This document shows positions 28,879 to 37,093 of a stretch of DNA of 64,000 nt, piece after piece. The position numbers were made by a program, and so were the translations under genes. The notes beneath the pieces were generated by a model. That model was not told where the DNA came from, searched no databases, and saw only the letters and a list, made by a program, of their open reading frames with translations. How positions within the stretch are numbered: the stretch's first letter is position 1; every line of letters begins with the position of its first letter. The stretch lies in assembly GCF_000745855.1 (NCBI RefSeq), contig NZ_JQKD01000004.1:124001-188000 (forward strand), written 5' to 3'. The DNA is from Xenophilus azovorans DSM 13620 (lineage in GTDB: Bacteria; Pseudomonadota; Gammaproteobacteria; Burkholderiales; Burkholderiaceae_C).

Positions 28879-30405
28879 ATGGGCATGCCGCTGCTGCATG
28901 CGCTGCGCCTGAACGCACGCCGCCTGCCGCACCGCGAGGCGCTGCGATTTGGAGAGCAGGCCTGGCGCTACCCCGAGCTGCTGGCGCGCGCCGAGCGCGC
29001 CGCGGCAGCGCTGGCGGCGCTGGGCATCGCACCGGGCGAGAAGGTGCCGATGCTGTCGTACAACCATCCCGATTTGCTGGTGGCCTACTTCGCGCTGACC
29101 GGCATCGGCGCCGTGCCGGCGCCGCTGAACTACCGCCTCGCGGACCACGACCTGCGCCACGGCATCGCGGCCGCGCACGCGCGCTTCGTGCTGCTCGGCT
29201 CGGGCTTCGCCGAGCGCGCCGGGGCGCTGGCCGATGCCGCGTGGCAGCCGATCGTGTTTGCCGACTTCCCGCATGACGCGCCCGCGGGCGCCTGGCGCTG
29301 GGAAGAACTCCTGCAGTCCGCCGCGCCAGCCCCGCCCCAAGGCCGCGAGGGCAGCACGATCATGCTGCACACCTCGGGCACCACGGGCCGGCCGAAGGGC
29401 GCTTTACGCTCTCGCTTCGGTTTCGAGCAGCGCGCCATCGCGCAGGGCTTCGGCATCGACGACCGTACCTTGGCCGCCCTGCCGTTGTGCCTGAGTGCCG
29501 GCTGCGTGTACACGCTGCTGCCGTTGTACCTGGGCGCCAGCGTCACGCTGCTCGAACACTTCGACGCCGGCGCGGCGATCGAGGCGATCGAGCGCGAGCG
29601 CATCACATCCACCATGCTGCTGCCGGCGATGCTGCAGGCGATGGTCGATCAGCCGCGCTGGCGCGATGCCGACCTGTCGAGCCTGCGCGTCATCCAGTCG
29701 GGTGCGGGCACGCTGTCGGGCACGCTCAAGCGCCGGCTGCTCGAGCGCCTGGGCGAAGGGGTGCTCAACATCTACGCCGCCTCCACCGAGGTCGGACCCT
29801 ATGCCAACCTCGACGGTGCCGACGTCAGCCGCCACCTGGAAGGCAACTGCGTCGGCCGGCCGTTCTTCGGCGTCGACCTGAAACTGCTGGGCGACGACGG
29901 CCACGAGGTGGCGCCCGGCGAGGTGGGCGAGATCTGCTGCCGCAGCGACTCGCAGTACGACGGCTACTTCGAGGACGAAGAACTCACCCAAAGCACGCGC
30001 CGCGGCGACTACCTCACCGTCGGCGACCTCGGCCGCATCGACGCCGACGGGCTGCTGCACTTCGTCGGCCGCAAGCGCGACATCATCAAGAGCGGTGGCA
30101 TCAACATCTACGCCTCCGAGATCGAACAGGTGCTGCAGCAGCACCCCGCCGTGGCCGAGGTGCACTGCATCGGACTGCCCGACGAGCGGCTGACCGAGCT
30201 GATCTGCGCCGTGGTCGTGCCGCTCCCCGGTGCCGCGCCCGCGGCGGACGAACTGGCCGCCTTCGCCGCCGCCCGGCTGGCCGCCTACAAGAAACCTCGC
30301 CGCGTCGTCTTCATGCCCGAGGTGCCGAAGAACCTGACCGGCCGCGTGCTCAAGGCGCAACTCGTCGAGCAGGTGCTCGCGCTGCCCGCGGCGCAACCGG
30401 AGTAG
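28879..30405 (+). CDS. AMP-dependent acyl-CoA synthetase
   Basis: A 508-residue adenylate-forming synthetase with HTSGTTGRPKGAL, IYAASTEVGPYA, GDLGRIDADGLLHFVGRKRDIIKSGGINIYASEIE and the A10 segment PKNLTGRVLKAQL. In the last motif the usual invariant lysine (TGKxxR/K) is Arg, which should weaken the adenylation half-reaction unless the nearby lysine in LKAQL takes over. GAAGGAG lies eight bases before the ATG. It stands between an SDR and a MaoC hydratase in the plus-strand cluster. Confidence 0.9.
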   Translation: MGMPLLHALRLNARRLPHREALRFGEQAWRYPELLARAERAAAALAALGIAPGEKVPMLSYNHPDLLVAYFALTGIGAVPAPLNYRLADHDLRHGIAAAHARFVLLGSGFAERAGALADAAWQPIVFADFPHDAPAGAWRWEELLQSAAPAPPQGREGSTIMLHTSGTTGRPKGALRSRFGFEQRAIAQGFGIDDRTLAALPLCLSAGCVYTLLPLYLGASVTLLEHFDAGAAIEAIERERITSTMLLPAMLQAMVDQPRWRDADLSSLRVIQSGAGTLSGTLKRRLLERLGEGVLNIYAASTEVGPYANLDGADVSRHLEGNCVGRPFFGVDLKLLGDDGHEVAPGEVGEICCRSDSQYDGYFEDEELTQSTRRGDYLTVGDLGRIDADGLLHFVGRKRDIIKSGGINIYASEIEQVLQQHPAVAEVHCIGLPDERLTELICAVVVPLPGAAPAADELAAFAAARLAAYKKPRRVVFMPEVPKNLTGRVLKAQLVEQVLALPAAQPE

Positions 30406-30409
30406 CTTC

Positions 30410-30886
30410 ATGCAGCTGTCGAGCGTGGGGCCAGAGCCCTGCTTCTTCGAAGACCTGGAGGTCGGTGCCGCCTTCGACAGCCCGACGCGCACGATGACCG
30501 AGGCCGATGTCGTCAACTTCGCGGGCCTGTCGGCCGACTTCAACCGCCTGCACGTCGACGCCGAGTATGCAGCCGGCACGCCCTACGGCCAGCGCATCGC
30601 GCACGGGCTGCTGGTGCTGGCGCTGATGTCGGGGCTGGTCACGCGCATGCTGCTCAACCAGCAGCTGGAGCCCAGCCTGATGGGGTTGCTCGACATCCAG
30701 TGCCGCTTTCCGAAGCCCATCTTCATCGGCGACACGCTGCGCGTGCGCGTGGAAGTGGCGGCGAAGAACGAGACATCGAAGCCCGACCGCGGCGTGGTGG
30801 CCTTCCGCCGCCAAGCGCTGAACCAGCGCGGCGAGGTGGTCGTCGAAGGGACCTGGAAGCTGCTCGTGCGCCGCCGCCCGGTGTGA
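30410..30886 (+). CDS. MaoC family (R)-specific enoyl-CoA hydratase
   Basis: A 158-residue single-hotdog hydratase. The catalytic motif SADFNRLHVDAEYA with downstream IAHGLLVLALMSGL keeps the Asp and His. The remaining strands RFPKPIFIGDTLRVRVEV and ALNQRGEVVVEGTWKLLVRR are typical. It is the last gene of the 16721-30886 run. With the SDR at 28103 it would form the R-type hydration/oxidation steps. Confidence 0.9.
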   Translation: MQLSSVGPEPCFFEDLEVGAAFDSPTRTMTEADVVNFAGLSADFNRLHVDAEYAAGTPYGQRIAHGLLVLALMSGLVTRMLLNQQLEPSLMGLLDIQCRFPKPIFIGDTLRVRVEVAAKNETSKPDRGVVAFRRQALNQRGEVVVEGTWKLLVRRRPV

Positions 30887-30889
30887 AGC

Positions 30890-31247
30890 TCAACGCCTCG
30901 TCGCACGACGGGCCATCAGCAGTGCCGACAGCAGCGCCAGCGTGAAGGTCAGCCCGACCAGCAAGAAGGGGTCGCGGTGGCCACCCCGGAGCCCTGCGCG
31001 GCGAACACGCTGCCGAGGTAGTTCGCCGCCCCTGACTGCCACAGCGCCGTGGTGGCGTCGCTCTGTGCCAGCAGGCCCGTCAAGCCGCGCAACGGCTTGA
31101 CGGTCGTGCCATTGGCAGCGTCCTGTGCGCCGTGTAGGTGTCGATGTGGAGCATCAGCCACCGCTCCAGCGCGATCCATAGCAGGTTGACCCCGATCACC
31201 CCCGAGCTAGCACGCGCTGCCGTGGCAGCGGCCCACCTGCCGACCAT
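30890..31247 (-). pseudogene. Decayed membrane-protein remnant
   Basis: No intact gene covers this convergent gap, but minus-strand frames keep membrane-like pieces in succession. From ATG 31247 a 55-residue frame contains GVIGVNLLWIALERWLMLHID and stops at 31080. A second frame holds WQSGAANYLGSVFAAQGSG. A third runs DPFLLVGLTFTLALLSALLM to a stop at 30890. Order and spacing suggest the C-terminal part of an integral membrane transporter, perhaps of the major facilitator type, broken by at least two frameshifts. The family call is tentative. Confidence 0.35.
31077..31103. repeat. 11-bp perfect inverted repeat (hairpin)
   Basis: CCGTCAAGCCG (31077-31087) pairs perfectly with CGGCTTGACGG (31093-31103) around a 5-base loop. 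It lies between two converging transcription units and inside the decayed region, so it may act as a two-way terminator, although no T-run follows on either strand. Confidence 0.5.
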
Positions 31248-31504
31248 CGTAGCGCCCCGCGGGGCGAATCGCTGTCCAAGGATGGGGCGTCGTCAGGCTC
31301 GACGGCGCTCAAACGCGACGAGGTTCAGCGCGTTCTGGACGAAGTTTAGGCGCAACTTCGCAGCGGCGGCATTCGCGTCCAGGTGCATCTGGCCCATTGC
31401 AACGCGGCCGAGGAGATCGGTCGGCGCGTCGCCGTTGACGCACGCCCCGTGCAGCACTCTCGTCGCCGTATCGCACACGGAGGAAGGTTAAACCTTGCCC
31501 GCCC
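31248..31504. other. Remainder of the 618-bp convergent gap, no recognisable gene
   Basis: This part holds a 14-bp perfect palindrome, CGCCCCGCGGGGCG (31253-31266), and a 61-codon minus-strand frame (31293-31478) ending in LNFVQNALNLVAFERRRA. I do not recognise that frame, and it has no clear ribosome-binding site. A and T are more frequent here than in neighbouring genes, as expected for decaying DNA. Confidence 0.4.
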
Positions 31505-32287
31505 TCAACGAAAGCGCGAGAAGTCCGGCTTGCGCTTTTCGAGAAAGGCGGTAGCGCCTTCCAACTGCTCGCCGGTCTCGAAGTAGTTCGGCGCAACCTC
31601 CTCGATCAGCTCCTTCATGTCGCGCTGCATGATCGGCGCCATGTGGTGATAGAAGGACCTTTTGAGGATGCGCAGGCAGGTGGGGCTCAGCGCCAGCAGT
31701 TCGTCGGCGAACTTGCGCACCTCGTCGTCGAGCTTTTCCTTGGGAACAACCGAGTTCGCCAAACCCCAGTCGAGCGCCTGCTGGGCCGTGTAGCGACGGC
31801 ACAGCATCCACAGCTCGCGGGCGCGCTTATGGCCGAGCACGTTGGCCGCGTGCGAAACGATGTAGCCACCCGCCGGCGAGCCGACGCGCGGCCCGTTCTG
31901 GCCGAAGATGGAGTGGTCGGCTGCCACGGTGAGGTCGCAGAAGTAGGCGATGTGGTGGCCGCCGCCGATAGCGTAGCCGCTGACGCGCGCGATCACTGGC
32001 TTGGGGCACTCGACGATCTGGCGATTGAACGTGAAGTTCAGGTCCTCCAGCCCGCTCTTGCCGCCGCTGCCCTTCTCCCAGTTGACGTCGCCGCCGACGC
32101 AGAACGCGCGGTCACCGGTGCCGGTGAGCACGATCACGCCGACCTTGCGGTCATTGGCCGCGACATCCAGTAGCCGCTGCATCTCGACGATGTTGTCGCC
32201 GGTGAAGGCGTTGAGCTGCTTGGGCCGGTTGATGGTGATGGTGGCGACGTAGTCCTTGACCTCGAGATAGACCTCTTTGTCCGACAT
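31505..32287 (-). CDS. MenB/BadI-like crotonase (ring-cleaving 2-ketocyclohexanecarboxyl-CoA hydrolase type?)
   Basis: A 260-residue crotonase. The stretches AFCVGGDVNW, KPVIARVSGYAIGGGHHIAYFCDLT, FGQNGPRVGS and GHKRARELWMLCRRYTAQQALDWGLAN are those of 1,4-dihydroxynaphthoyl-CoA synthase (MenB) and of BadI, which opens the ring of 2-ketocyclohexanecarboxyl-CoA. No other men gene is present, so a catabolic Dieckmann-type cleavage is likelier than menaquinone synthesis. The Asp of the usual GSxDxGY loop is replaced: here it reads GSPAGGY (Ala139), so the chemistry may differ. It is the third gene of the 35299-31505 unit. Confidence 0.82.
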   Translation of the reverse strand: MSDKEVYLEVKDYVATITINRPKQLNAFTGDNIVEMQRLLDVAANDRKVGVIVLTGTGDRAFCVGGDVNWEKGSGGKSGLEDLNFTFNRQIVECPKPVIARVSGYAIGGGHHIAYFCDLTVAADHSIFGQNGPRVGSPAGGYIVSHAANVLGHKRARELWMLCRRYTAQQALDWGLANSVVPKEKLDDEVRKFADELLALSPTCLRILKRSFYHHMAPIMQRDMKELIEEVAPNYFETGEQLEGATAFLEKRKPDFSRFR

Positions 32288-32326
32288 GCTCGTAAATCTC
32301 CTGTAGCGGTTGAAGGGAAGCTCGGT

Positions 32327-33302
32327 TCAGTTGACCTTGATATTGGCGTCGCGCACCACCTTGCCCAGGCGCGCCATCTCCGAACGGATGTGCGCTGCGA
32401 ACTCCTCGGGCGTGGAGGTGGTGACCTCGCCGCCGAAGGCGGCCAGGCGCTCGCGCGTTTCGGGCAGTGCCATCACGTCCAGCACCGCCGTGTGCAGGCG
32501 CTCGATCACCGGCCGCGGCGTGCCCGCAGGCGCCAGCAGCCCGACCCAGGCGGTCGACTGGAAGCCCGCATAACCGGACTCGGCCACCGTGGGCAGTTCG
32601 GGCAGCACCGCGAGCCGCTTCAGGCTCGTCGCCGCCAGCGCCTTGAGCTTGCCGGCCTTGACGTGCGCCGTCGACGACGACACGCTGTCCACCAGCACCG
32701 GCACCTGGCCGGCGATGACATCGCCCACCGCCGGCGCACTGCCCTTGTACGGGATATGCAGCATGTCGATGCCCGCGGTGGCCTTGAAGAGTTCGGCCGC
32801 CAGGTGCGTGGAGGTGCCATTGCCCGACGAGGCGTAGCTCAGCTTGCCCGGCTGCGACTTGGCCAGCGCCACCAGTTCGGCGAGGCTGTTCACCGGCACC
32901 GCCGGGTGCACCGAGATGACGTTGGGCACCGCTGCGAGCAGGCTGATGGGCGCGAAGTCGGCCACCGGGTCGTAGGCGAGCTTGCCGAACAGCGCCAGGT
33001 TGGCGCCGTGCGTGGCGTTGAAGCCGATGAACAGCGTGTAGCCGTCGGCTGGCGAGCGCGCCGCCGCCTCGGCGCCGATGTTGCCGCCGGCACCGCCCTT
33101 GTTGTCGATGACGATCGGCTGCCCGAGCCGGTCGGCCAGGCGCAGCGCCAGCGCGCGCCACGTTGTCGAGCACGCCGGCCGGGGTCGACGGCACGATGAT
33201 GCGCACCGGCTTGTCCGGATAACGCGTTTGCGCCCAGCCCGCGTGCGGCATCGCCAGGGCGAGCATGGTACCGGCGGCCATGAGGATCATCCGTCTGCGC
33301 AT
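32327..33302 (-). pseudogene. Bug-family (TctC) periplasmic solute receptor, frameshifted
   Basis: Tripartite tricarboxylate-type receptor of about 325 residues when repaired. It starts MRRRMILMAAGTMLALAM with signal-peptide end AGWAQ, then YPDKPVRIIVPSTPAGVLDNVAR. At about 33151-33158 the reading shifts: GTGGCGCGCGCTGG lacks two bases of the GC repeat needed to read NVARALALRLADR. The -1 equivalent frame then continues intact with DNKGGAGGNIGAEAAARSPADGY and PISLLAAVPNVISVHPAVPV to the stop. The total length, 976 bases, is two short of a multiple of three. Either a recent mutation or a sequencing error in the GC run explains this. The start overlaps the synthetase gene by 16 bases. Confidence 0.88.
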
Positions 33303-35299
33303 GGCGCTCGCTCCTTCGCGGTGACGGCGGCACGTTGCCGCGCGAAATCGATGAACCAGTCGAGGCTCGCCGGGTTGGCCATCGCGTCGCGATGGGCCAC
33401 CTTCTCCGCCGGCTGGCCCAGCAACAGCTTCTTCAGCGGCACCTCCAGCTTCTTGCCGGTAAGCGTGCGCGGGATCTCCGGCGCCTCGATCACGTCGTCG
33501 GGCACATGGCGAGCCGACAGCTGCCCGCGAATCGCGCCCTTGATGCGGTCCACCAGCCCCGGCTCGAGCGCGCAGCCCGGCCGCAGCGTCACGAACAGCG
33601 ACATCCAGCTCTCGCGCCCGAGGTACTCGAGGTCGACGACCAGGCTGTCCGTCACCTCGGGCATCGCCTCCACCACGCGGTACAGCTCGCTGGTGCCCAT
33701 GCGCACGCCGTGTCGGTTGATGGTGGCGTCGCTGCGGCCGTAGATGACGGCGCCGCCGCGCGGCGTGATGCGCAGCCAGTCGCCATGACGCCACACGCCG
33801 GGGTAGACGTCGAAGTAGGTCTCTTGCAGGCGCTTGCCGCCGGAGTCGTTCCACAGGTACAGCGGCATCGACGGGATCGGCGCCACGCAGACGAGCTCGC
33901 CCACCTCGTCGACCAACTCGCGCCCGGCCTCGTCCCAGGCCTGCACGTCGGCGCCGAGGCAGCGCGCCTGCATTTCGCCCTCGTACACCGGCAGCGTCGG
34001 CACGCCGCCGACGAAGGCGCCGGCGAAGTCGGTGCCGCCGGACATCGGCGTCAGCCACACGTCGCGGCGCACCTGCTCGTACACCCAGCGGTAGCTCTGC
34101 GGCGCCAGCGGCGAGCCGGTGGAGCCGATGGTGCGCAGCCGGCCCAGCGCCGCGAGCTGGCGCGGTTCGATGCCGTTCTTCTCGCACATCGAGAAGAACG
34201 CCGCACCGGCGCCGAAGAAGTCGAGGTTCATCTCGCCGCAGAAGCGCCACAGCGTTCCGTAGTCGGGCCAGGCCGGGTTGCCGTCGTAGATGCACATCAC
34301 CGCGCCGACCAGCAGCGCGGCAACGTTGAGGTTCCACATCACCCAGCCGGTGGTGGTGTACCAGTGGAAGCGGTCGCCGGGCAGCACGTCGTTGTGCAGC
34401 GCCATCGTCTTGACGTGCTCGATCAGGATGCCGCCGTGGCCGTGCACGATGGCCTTGGGCAGGCCGGTGGTGCCTGAGGAGTACACCACCCACAGCGGAT
34501 GGTCGAAGGCCAGCGCCTCCACCCGCAGCGGCGTGGCGCGCGCGATCGTCTCGGCCCAGGCCACGCCGCGCAGCCAGGCCTGCGCGTCGGCGGCTGCATC
34601 CAGGTAAGGCACGAGCACAAGCCGCTCCACGCTCGGCAACGCCTGCAGCAGACTGGCGACGATCTCGCGCCGGTCGTGCGCGCGGCCGCTCCAGCGGTAG
34701 CCGTCGACGGCGATCAGCACCTTGGGCTCGATTTGGCGGAAGCGGTCGACCACCGCAGCCGTCCCCATCTCGGGCGAGCACAGCGACCACACGGCGCCGA
34801 CGCTTGCCGCGGCCAGGAAGGCGGTCACCGCCTGAGGGATGTTCGGCAGGTAGGCCGCCACGCGATCGCCCGGGCGCACACCTTGCTCGCGCAGCCACTG
34901 GGCGAGCGCGGCCGTTTCGCATTCCAGACGCTCCCAAGAGACTTCGTCTCTCGCGCCGGCTTCGTTGCGGAACATCAGCGCCGGACGCTCGCTGCTGCGC
35001 TGGCGGAAGATCTGGTTCACGTAGTTCGTGCGCGTGTTCGGAAACCAGCGCGCCCCGGGCATCGAGCGCTCGGCCAGCGCCGGTGTCCGCTCTCCCTCCA
35101 GTGGCAGGTCGAAGTACTCGACCAGTGCACCCCAGAACGCGTCGATGTCGCCGACCGACCAGCGCCAGAGCGCCTCGTAGTCGGCAAAACGCAGGCCCTT
35201 CTCGCGCGCGAGCCAACCCTGGAAAGCGGTGATGCGGGCCGCTGCCGAGCGCTCGGCAGCGGGCTGCCAGATCAAGGAAGTGTCGTCATCGACGGTCAT
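33287..35299 (-). CDS. Acetoacetyl-CoA synthetase (acetoacetate-CoA ligase), copy 1
   Basis: A 670-residue AMP-forming ligase of the acetoacetyl-CoA synthetase family. It has the family N-terminal domain (ALWRWSVGDIDAFWGALVEYF, MPGARWFPNTRTNYV), the P-loop YSSGTTGLPKAIVHGHGG, TTTGWVMWN, SGGTDFAGAF and GRSDATINRHGVRMGTSELYR, and ends with TLTGKKLEVPLKKLLLG, whose first Lys is the A10 residue. It would salvage acetoacetate or a similar 3-keto acid released by the pathways. It is the first gene of a three-gene unit and divergent from the IclR gene. Confidence 0.92.
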   Translation of the reverse strand: MTVDDDTSLIWQPAAERSAAARITAFQGWLAREKGLRFADYEALWRWSVGDIDAFWGALVEYFDLPLEGERTPALAERSMPGARWFPNTRTNYVNQIFRQRSSERPALMFRNEAGARDEVSWERLECETAALAQWLREQGVRPGDRVAAYLPNIPQAVTAFLAAASVGAVWSLCSPEMGTAAVVDRFRQIEPKVLIAVDGYRWSGRAHDRREIVASLLQALPSVERLVLVPYLDAAADAQAWLRGVAWAETIARATPLRVEALAFDHPLWVVYSSGTTGLPKAIVHGHGGILIEHVKTMALHNDVLPGDRFHWYTTTGWVMWNLNVAALLVGAVMCIYDGNPAWPDYGTLWRFCGEMNLDFFGAGAAFFSMCEKNGIEPRQLAALGRLRTIGSTGSPLAPQSYRWVYEQVRRDVWLTPMSGGTDFAGAFVGGVPTLPVYEGEMQARCLGADVQAWDEAGRELVDEVGELVCVAPIPSMPLYLWNDSGGKRLQETYFDVYPGVWRHGDWLRITPRGGAVIYGRSDATINRHGVRMGTSELYRVVEAMPEVTDSLVVDLEYLGRESWMSLFVTLRPGCALEPGLVDRIKGAIRGQLSARHVPDDVIEAPEIPRTLTGKKLEVPLKKLLLGQPAEKVAHRDAMANPASLDWFIDFARQRAAVTAKERAPCADG

Positions 35300-35337
35300 G
35301 CTGCCGCACCAGCAGATTGCATGGGTCCCATGTTACT

Positions 35338-35351
35338 CGAACAACTGTTAG
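35338..35351. promoter_or_regulatory. Shared 14-bp inverted-repeat operator candidate, site 2
   Basis: CGAACAACTGTTAG, with the CNAAC and GTTNG arms both intact. It lies 39 bases upstream of the acetoacetyl-CoA synthetase start and 114 bases before the IclR start, so it could serve either or both divergent genes. Confidence 0.6.
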
Positions 35352-35444
35352 TTTGATTCTTGCCGACCCTAGGGTCACCACGGAGGCTCGATCCGTTGAC
35401 GCGTCGGACCGGGCTTGTTAACGTGGTCGCTCACCCGAACACTC

Positions 35445-35460
35445 GTTCCGATATCAGAAC
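35445..35460. promoter_or_regulatory. Palindrome at the IclR gene start (candidate autoregulatory operator)
   Basis: GTTCCGATATCAGAAC is a 16-bp palindrome with a single mismatched pair, ending four bases before the IclR ATG. IclR-family proteins usually bind such near-palindromes in their own promoters. This sequence differs from the shared 14-bp motif, so it is more likely the IclR protein's own site. Confidence 0.55.
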
Positions 35461-35464
35461 ACCC

Positions 35465-36334
35465 ATGGAGACACTGGAATCGCGGGCTGTGCCGCTCGAC
35501 GCATCGGCGGCCGCGCTGGCCGATGCGCCAGCGCGGGCCGACGCGGCACCGATGTCGCTGTCGCGAGTGCTGACCCTGCTTCGACTGCTGGCAGCCCAGC
35601 CTGCCGGCCTCACGCTCGCGCAGCTGCACCCGATGCTCGGCGCACCGAAGACCAGCGTGCACGTGCTGCTGCGCGGGCTGCTCAGCGAGGGCTATGTGCA
35701 ACGCGACGGTGTGATGCATCGGCTCGGCCCGCAGTCCTTCGTGCTCGGTGCCGCCCTGGTATCGGCGCGCTCGCTGGCGGCGATGGCAGTGCCTTTCCTG
35801 CACGCGGCGCAAGCGAGGTCGGGCGAGACGGTGGTGTTGGCGGTGATCGACAGGTCCGCCCGGACGCTGACCTACGTCGAGGTCGCCGAAAGCCAACAGC
35901 TGGTGCGCTATTCGGTGCCCGTGGGCACCACGCGGCCCCTGTACGCCACGTCCGCCGGTCGGGTGCTGCTGGCGCACCAGGATCCGGCCTGGCTGGCCGA
36001 ATACCTGCGGACGGTCGAGCTGCGTCCGCTGACTGCCAAGACCCTGACCGACCAGCGGCAGCTCGCCCGCGTGATCAAGCGCACGCGCGAGCAGGGCTGG
36101 GGCTCGACGCTCGGCGAGGTGACGTCGGACGTCGCCGGCTTCGCAGCCCCGGTGTTCGAGCACGACGGCCGCGTCGACGCCGCCATCATCGTGGCTGCGC
36201 CGCTCGACCGTGGCCGCGCCGCCGCCCAGCGGCTCACGGCCGCGGCGCAGGAAGCCGCGGCCGGGCTGTCCAAGGCGCTGGGCTACGCGGGCCGGCATTC
36301 ACCCGCTCCTGGAAAGACGCGCGAAACCGCATGA
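35465..36334 (+). CDS. IclR family transcriptional regulator
   Basis: A 289-residue regulator. The N-terminal winged helix (about 31-85: LSRVLTLLRLLAAQPAGLTL, GAPKTSVHVLLRGLLSEGYV) is followed by the GAF-like effector domain with ATSAGRVLLAHQ, EQGWGSTLGEVTSDVAGFAAPVF and AAIIVAAPLDR. The ATG at 35465 is preferred because the 35-codon upstream extension runs through the palindrome. The stop overlaps the start of the next crotonase gene by 4 bases, so regulator and catabolic genes form one unit. It probably senses an intermediate of the 36331-42193 pathway or of the divergent synthetase unit. Confidence 0.92.
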   Translation: METLESRAVPLDASAAALADAPARADAAPMSLSRVLTLLRLLAAQPAGLTLAQLHPMLGAPKTSVHVLLRGLLSEGYVQRDGVMHRLGPQSFVLGAALVSARSLAAMAVPFLHAAQARSGETVVLAVIDRSARTLTYVEVAESQQLVRYSVPVGTTRPLYATSAGRVLLAHQDPAWLAEYLRTVELRPLTAKTLTDQRQLARVIKRTREQGWGSTLGEVTSDVAGFAAPVFEHDGRVDAAIIVAAPLDRGRAAAQRLTAAAQEAAAGLSKALGYAGRHSPAPGKTRETA

Positions 36335-37092
36335 GCAACGAACTCCTCTACGAAGTCAGCGACGGCATCGCCGTCATCACCATCAACCGCCCCGAGCGCA
36401 AGAACGCGATCAACCGCGCCGTGCGCCAGGCCATGTTCGAGGTCTGGCCGCGCTTCGAGGCCGACGAGTCGGCGCAGATCGCGATCCTGACCGGTGCAGG
36501 CGACACCTTCTGCGCCGGCATGGACCTGGTCGAAGCCGCCGACACCGCGCTGCGCATCCCGCCGCGCAATTTCATGCCCGTGCTTGGCGAGACCATCGAG
36601 GTCACCAAGCCGGTGATCGCGGCCGTACAGGGCTACGCCTTTGCCGGCGGCTGGCTGCTGGCGCAGATGTGTGACCTGTGCGTGGCCGACGAAACGGCCA
36701 AGTTCGCCATCACCGAAGGCCGCGTGGGCCGCGGCATGCCCTGGGCTTCACCGGTGATCCACATGCTGCCGCAGCGCATTCTGATGGAAGTGGCGATGAC
36801 CTGCGACCCGTTGTCGGCCCAGCGCGCCTACGAGCTCGGCTACGTCAATCGGGTCACGCCACCGGGGCAAGCCCTGCAAGGCGCCAGGGAGCTGGCCGCA
36901 CGCATCCTCGTGAACGCGCCGCTCACGGTGCGCGGCGCCAAGGAAATGGTGCGCATGGCCACCGAGATGGGCCGCACGGCGGCACTGCGCGCGTCCTGGC
37001 GGGCCTTCGACGCCGTGTATCTCAGCGAAGACGCGCTGGAAGGGCCGCGCGCCTTCCGCGAGAAGCGCAAGCCGCAGTGGAAAGGACGTTGA
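36331..37092 (+). CDS. Enoyl-CoA hydratase/isomerase family protein (crotonase)
   Basis: A 253-residue crotonase with INRPERKNAINRAV, the oxyanion strand TFCAGMDLVEAA, VQGYAFAGGWLLAQMCDL and ITEGRVGRGMPWASPVIHMLPQRILMEV. That last stretch replaces the normal catalytic-Glu/PGAGG turn and matches the gene at 1137, so they are one subfamily. It ends EKRKPQWKGR. It is coupled to the IclR gene by an ATGA overlap and followed two bases later by the MmgE/PrpD gene. Confidence 0.87.
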   Translation: MSNELLYEVSDGIAVITINRPERKNAINRAVRQAMFEVWPRFEADESAQIAILTGAGDTFCAGMDLVEAADTALRIPPRNFMPVLGETIEVTKPVIAAVQGYAFAGGWLLAQMCDLCVADETAKFAITEGRVGRGMPWASPVIHMLPQRILMEVAMTCDPLSAQRAYELGYVNRVTPPGQALQGARELAARILVNAPLTVRGAKEMVRMATEMGRTAALRASWRAFDAVYLSEDALEGPRAFREKRKPQWKGR

Positions 37093-37093
37093 C

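Noticed and set aside
31293-31478. A 61-codon minus-strand frame in the convergent gap
   Set aside because: No ribosome-binding site, no recognised domain and a decayed surrounding; not reported as a gene.
31505-32287. Annotation as menaquinone-biosynthesis MenB
   Set aside because: No other men gene is present, the key loop Asp is missing, and the context is catabolic.
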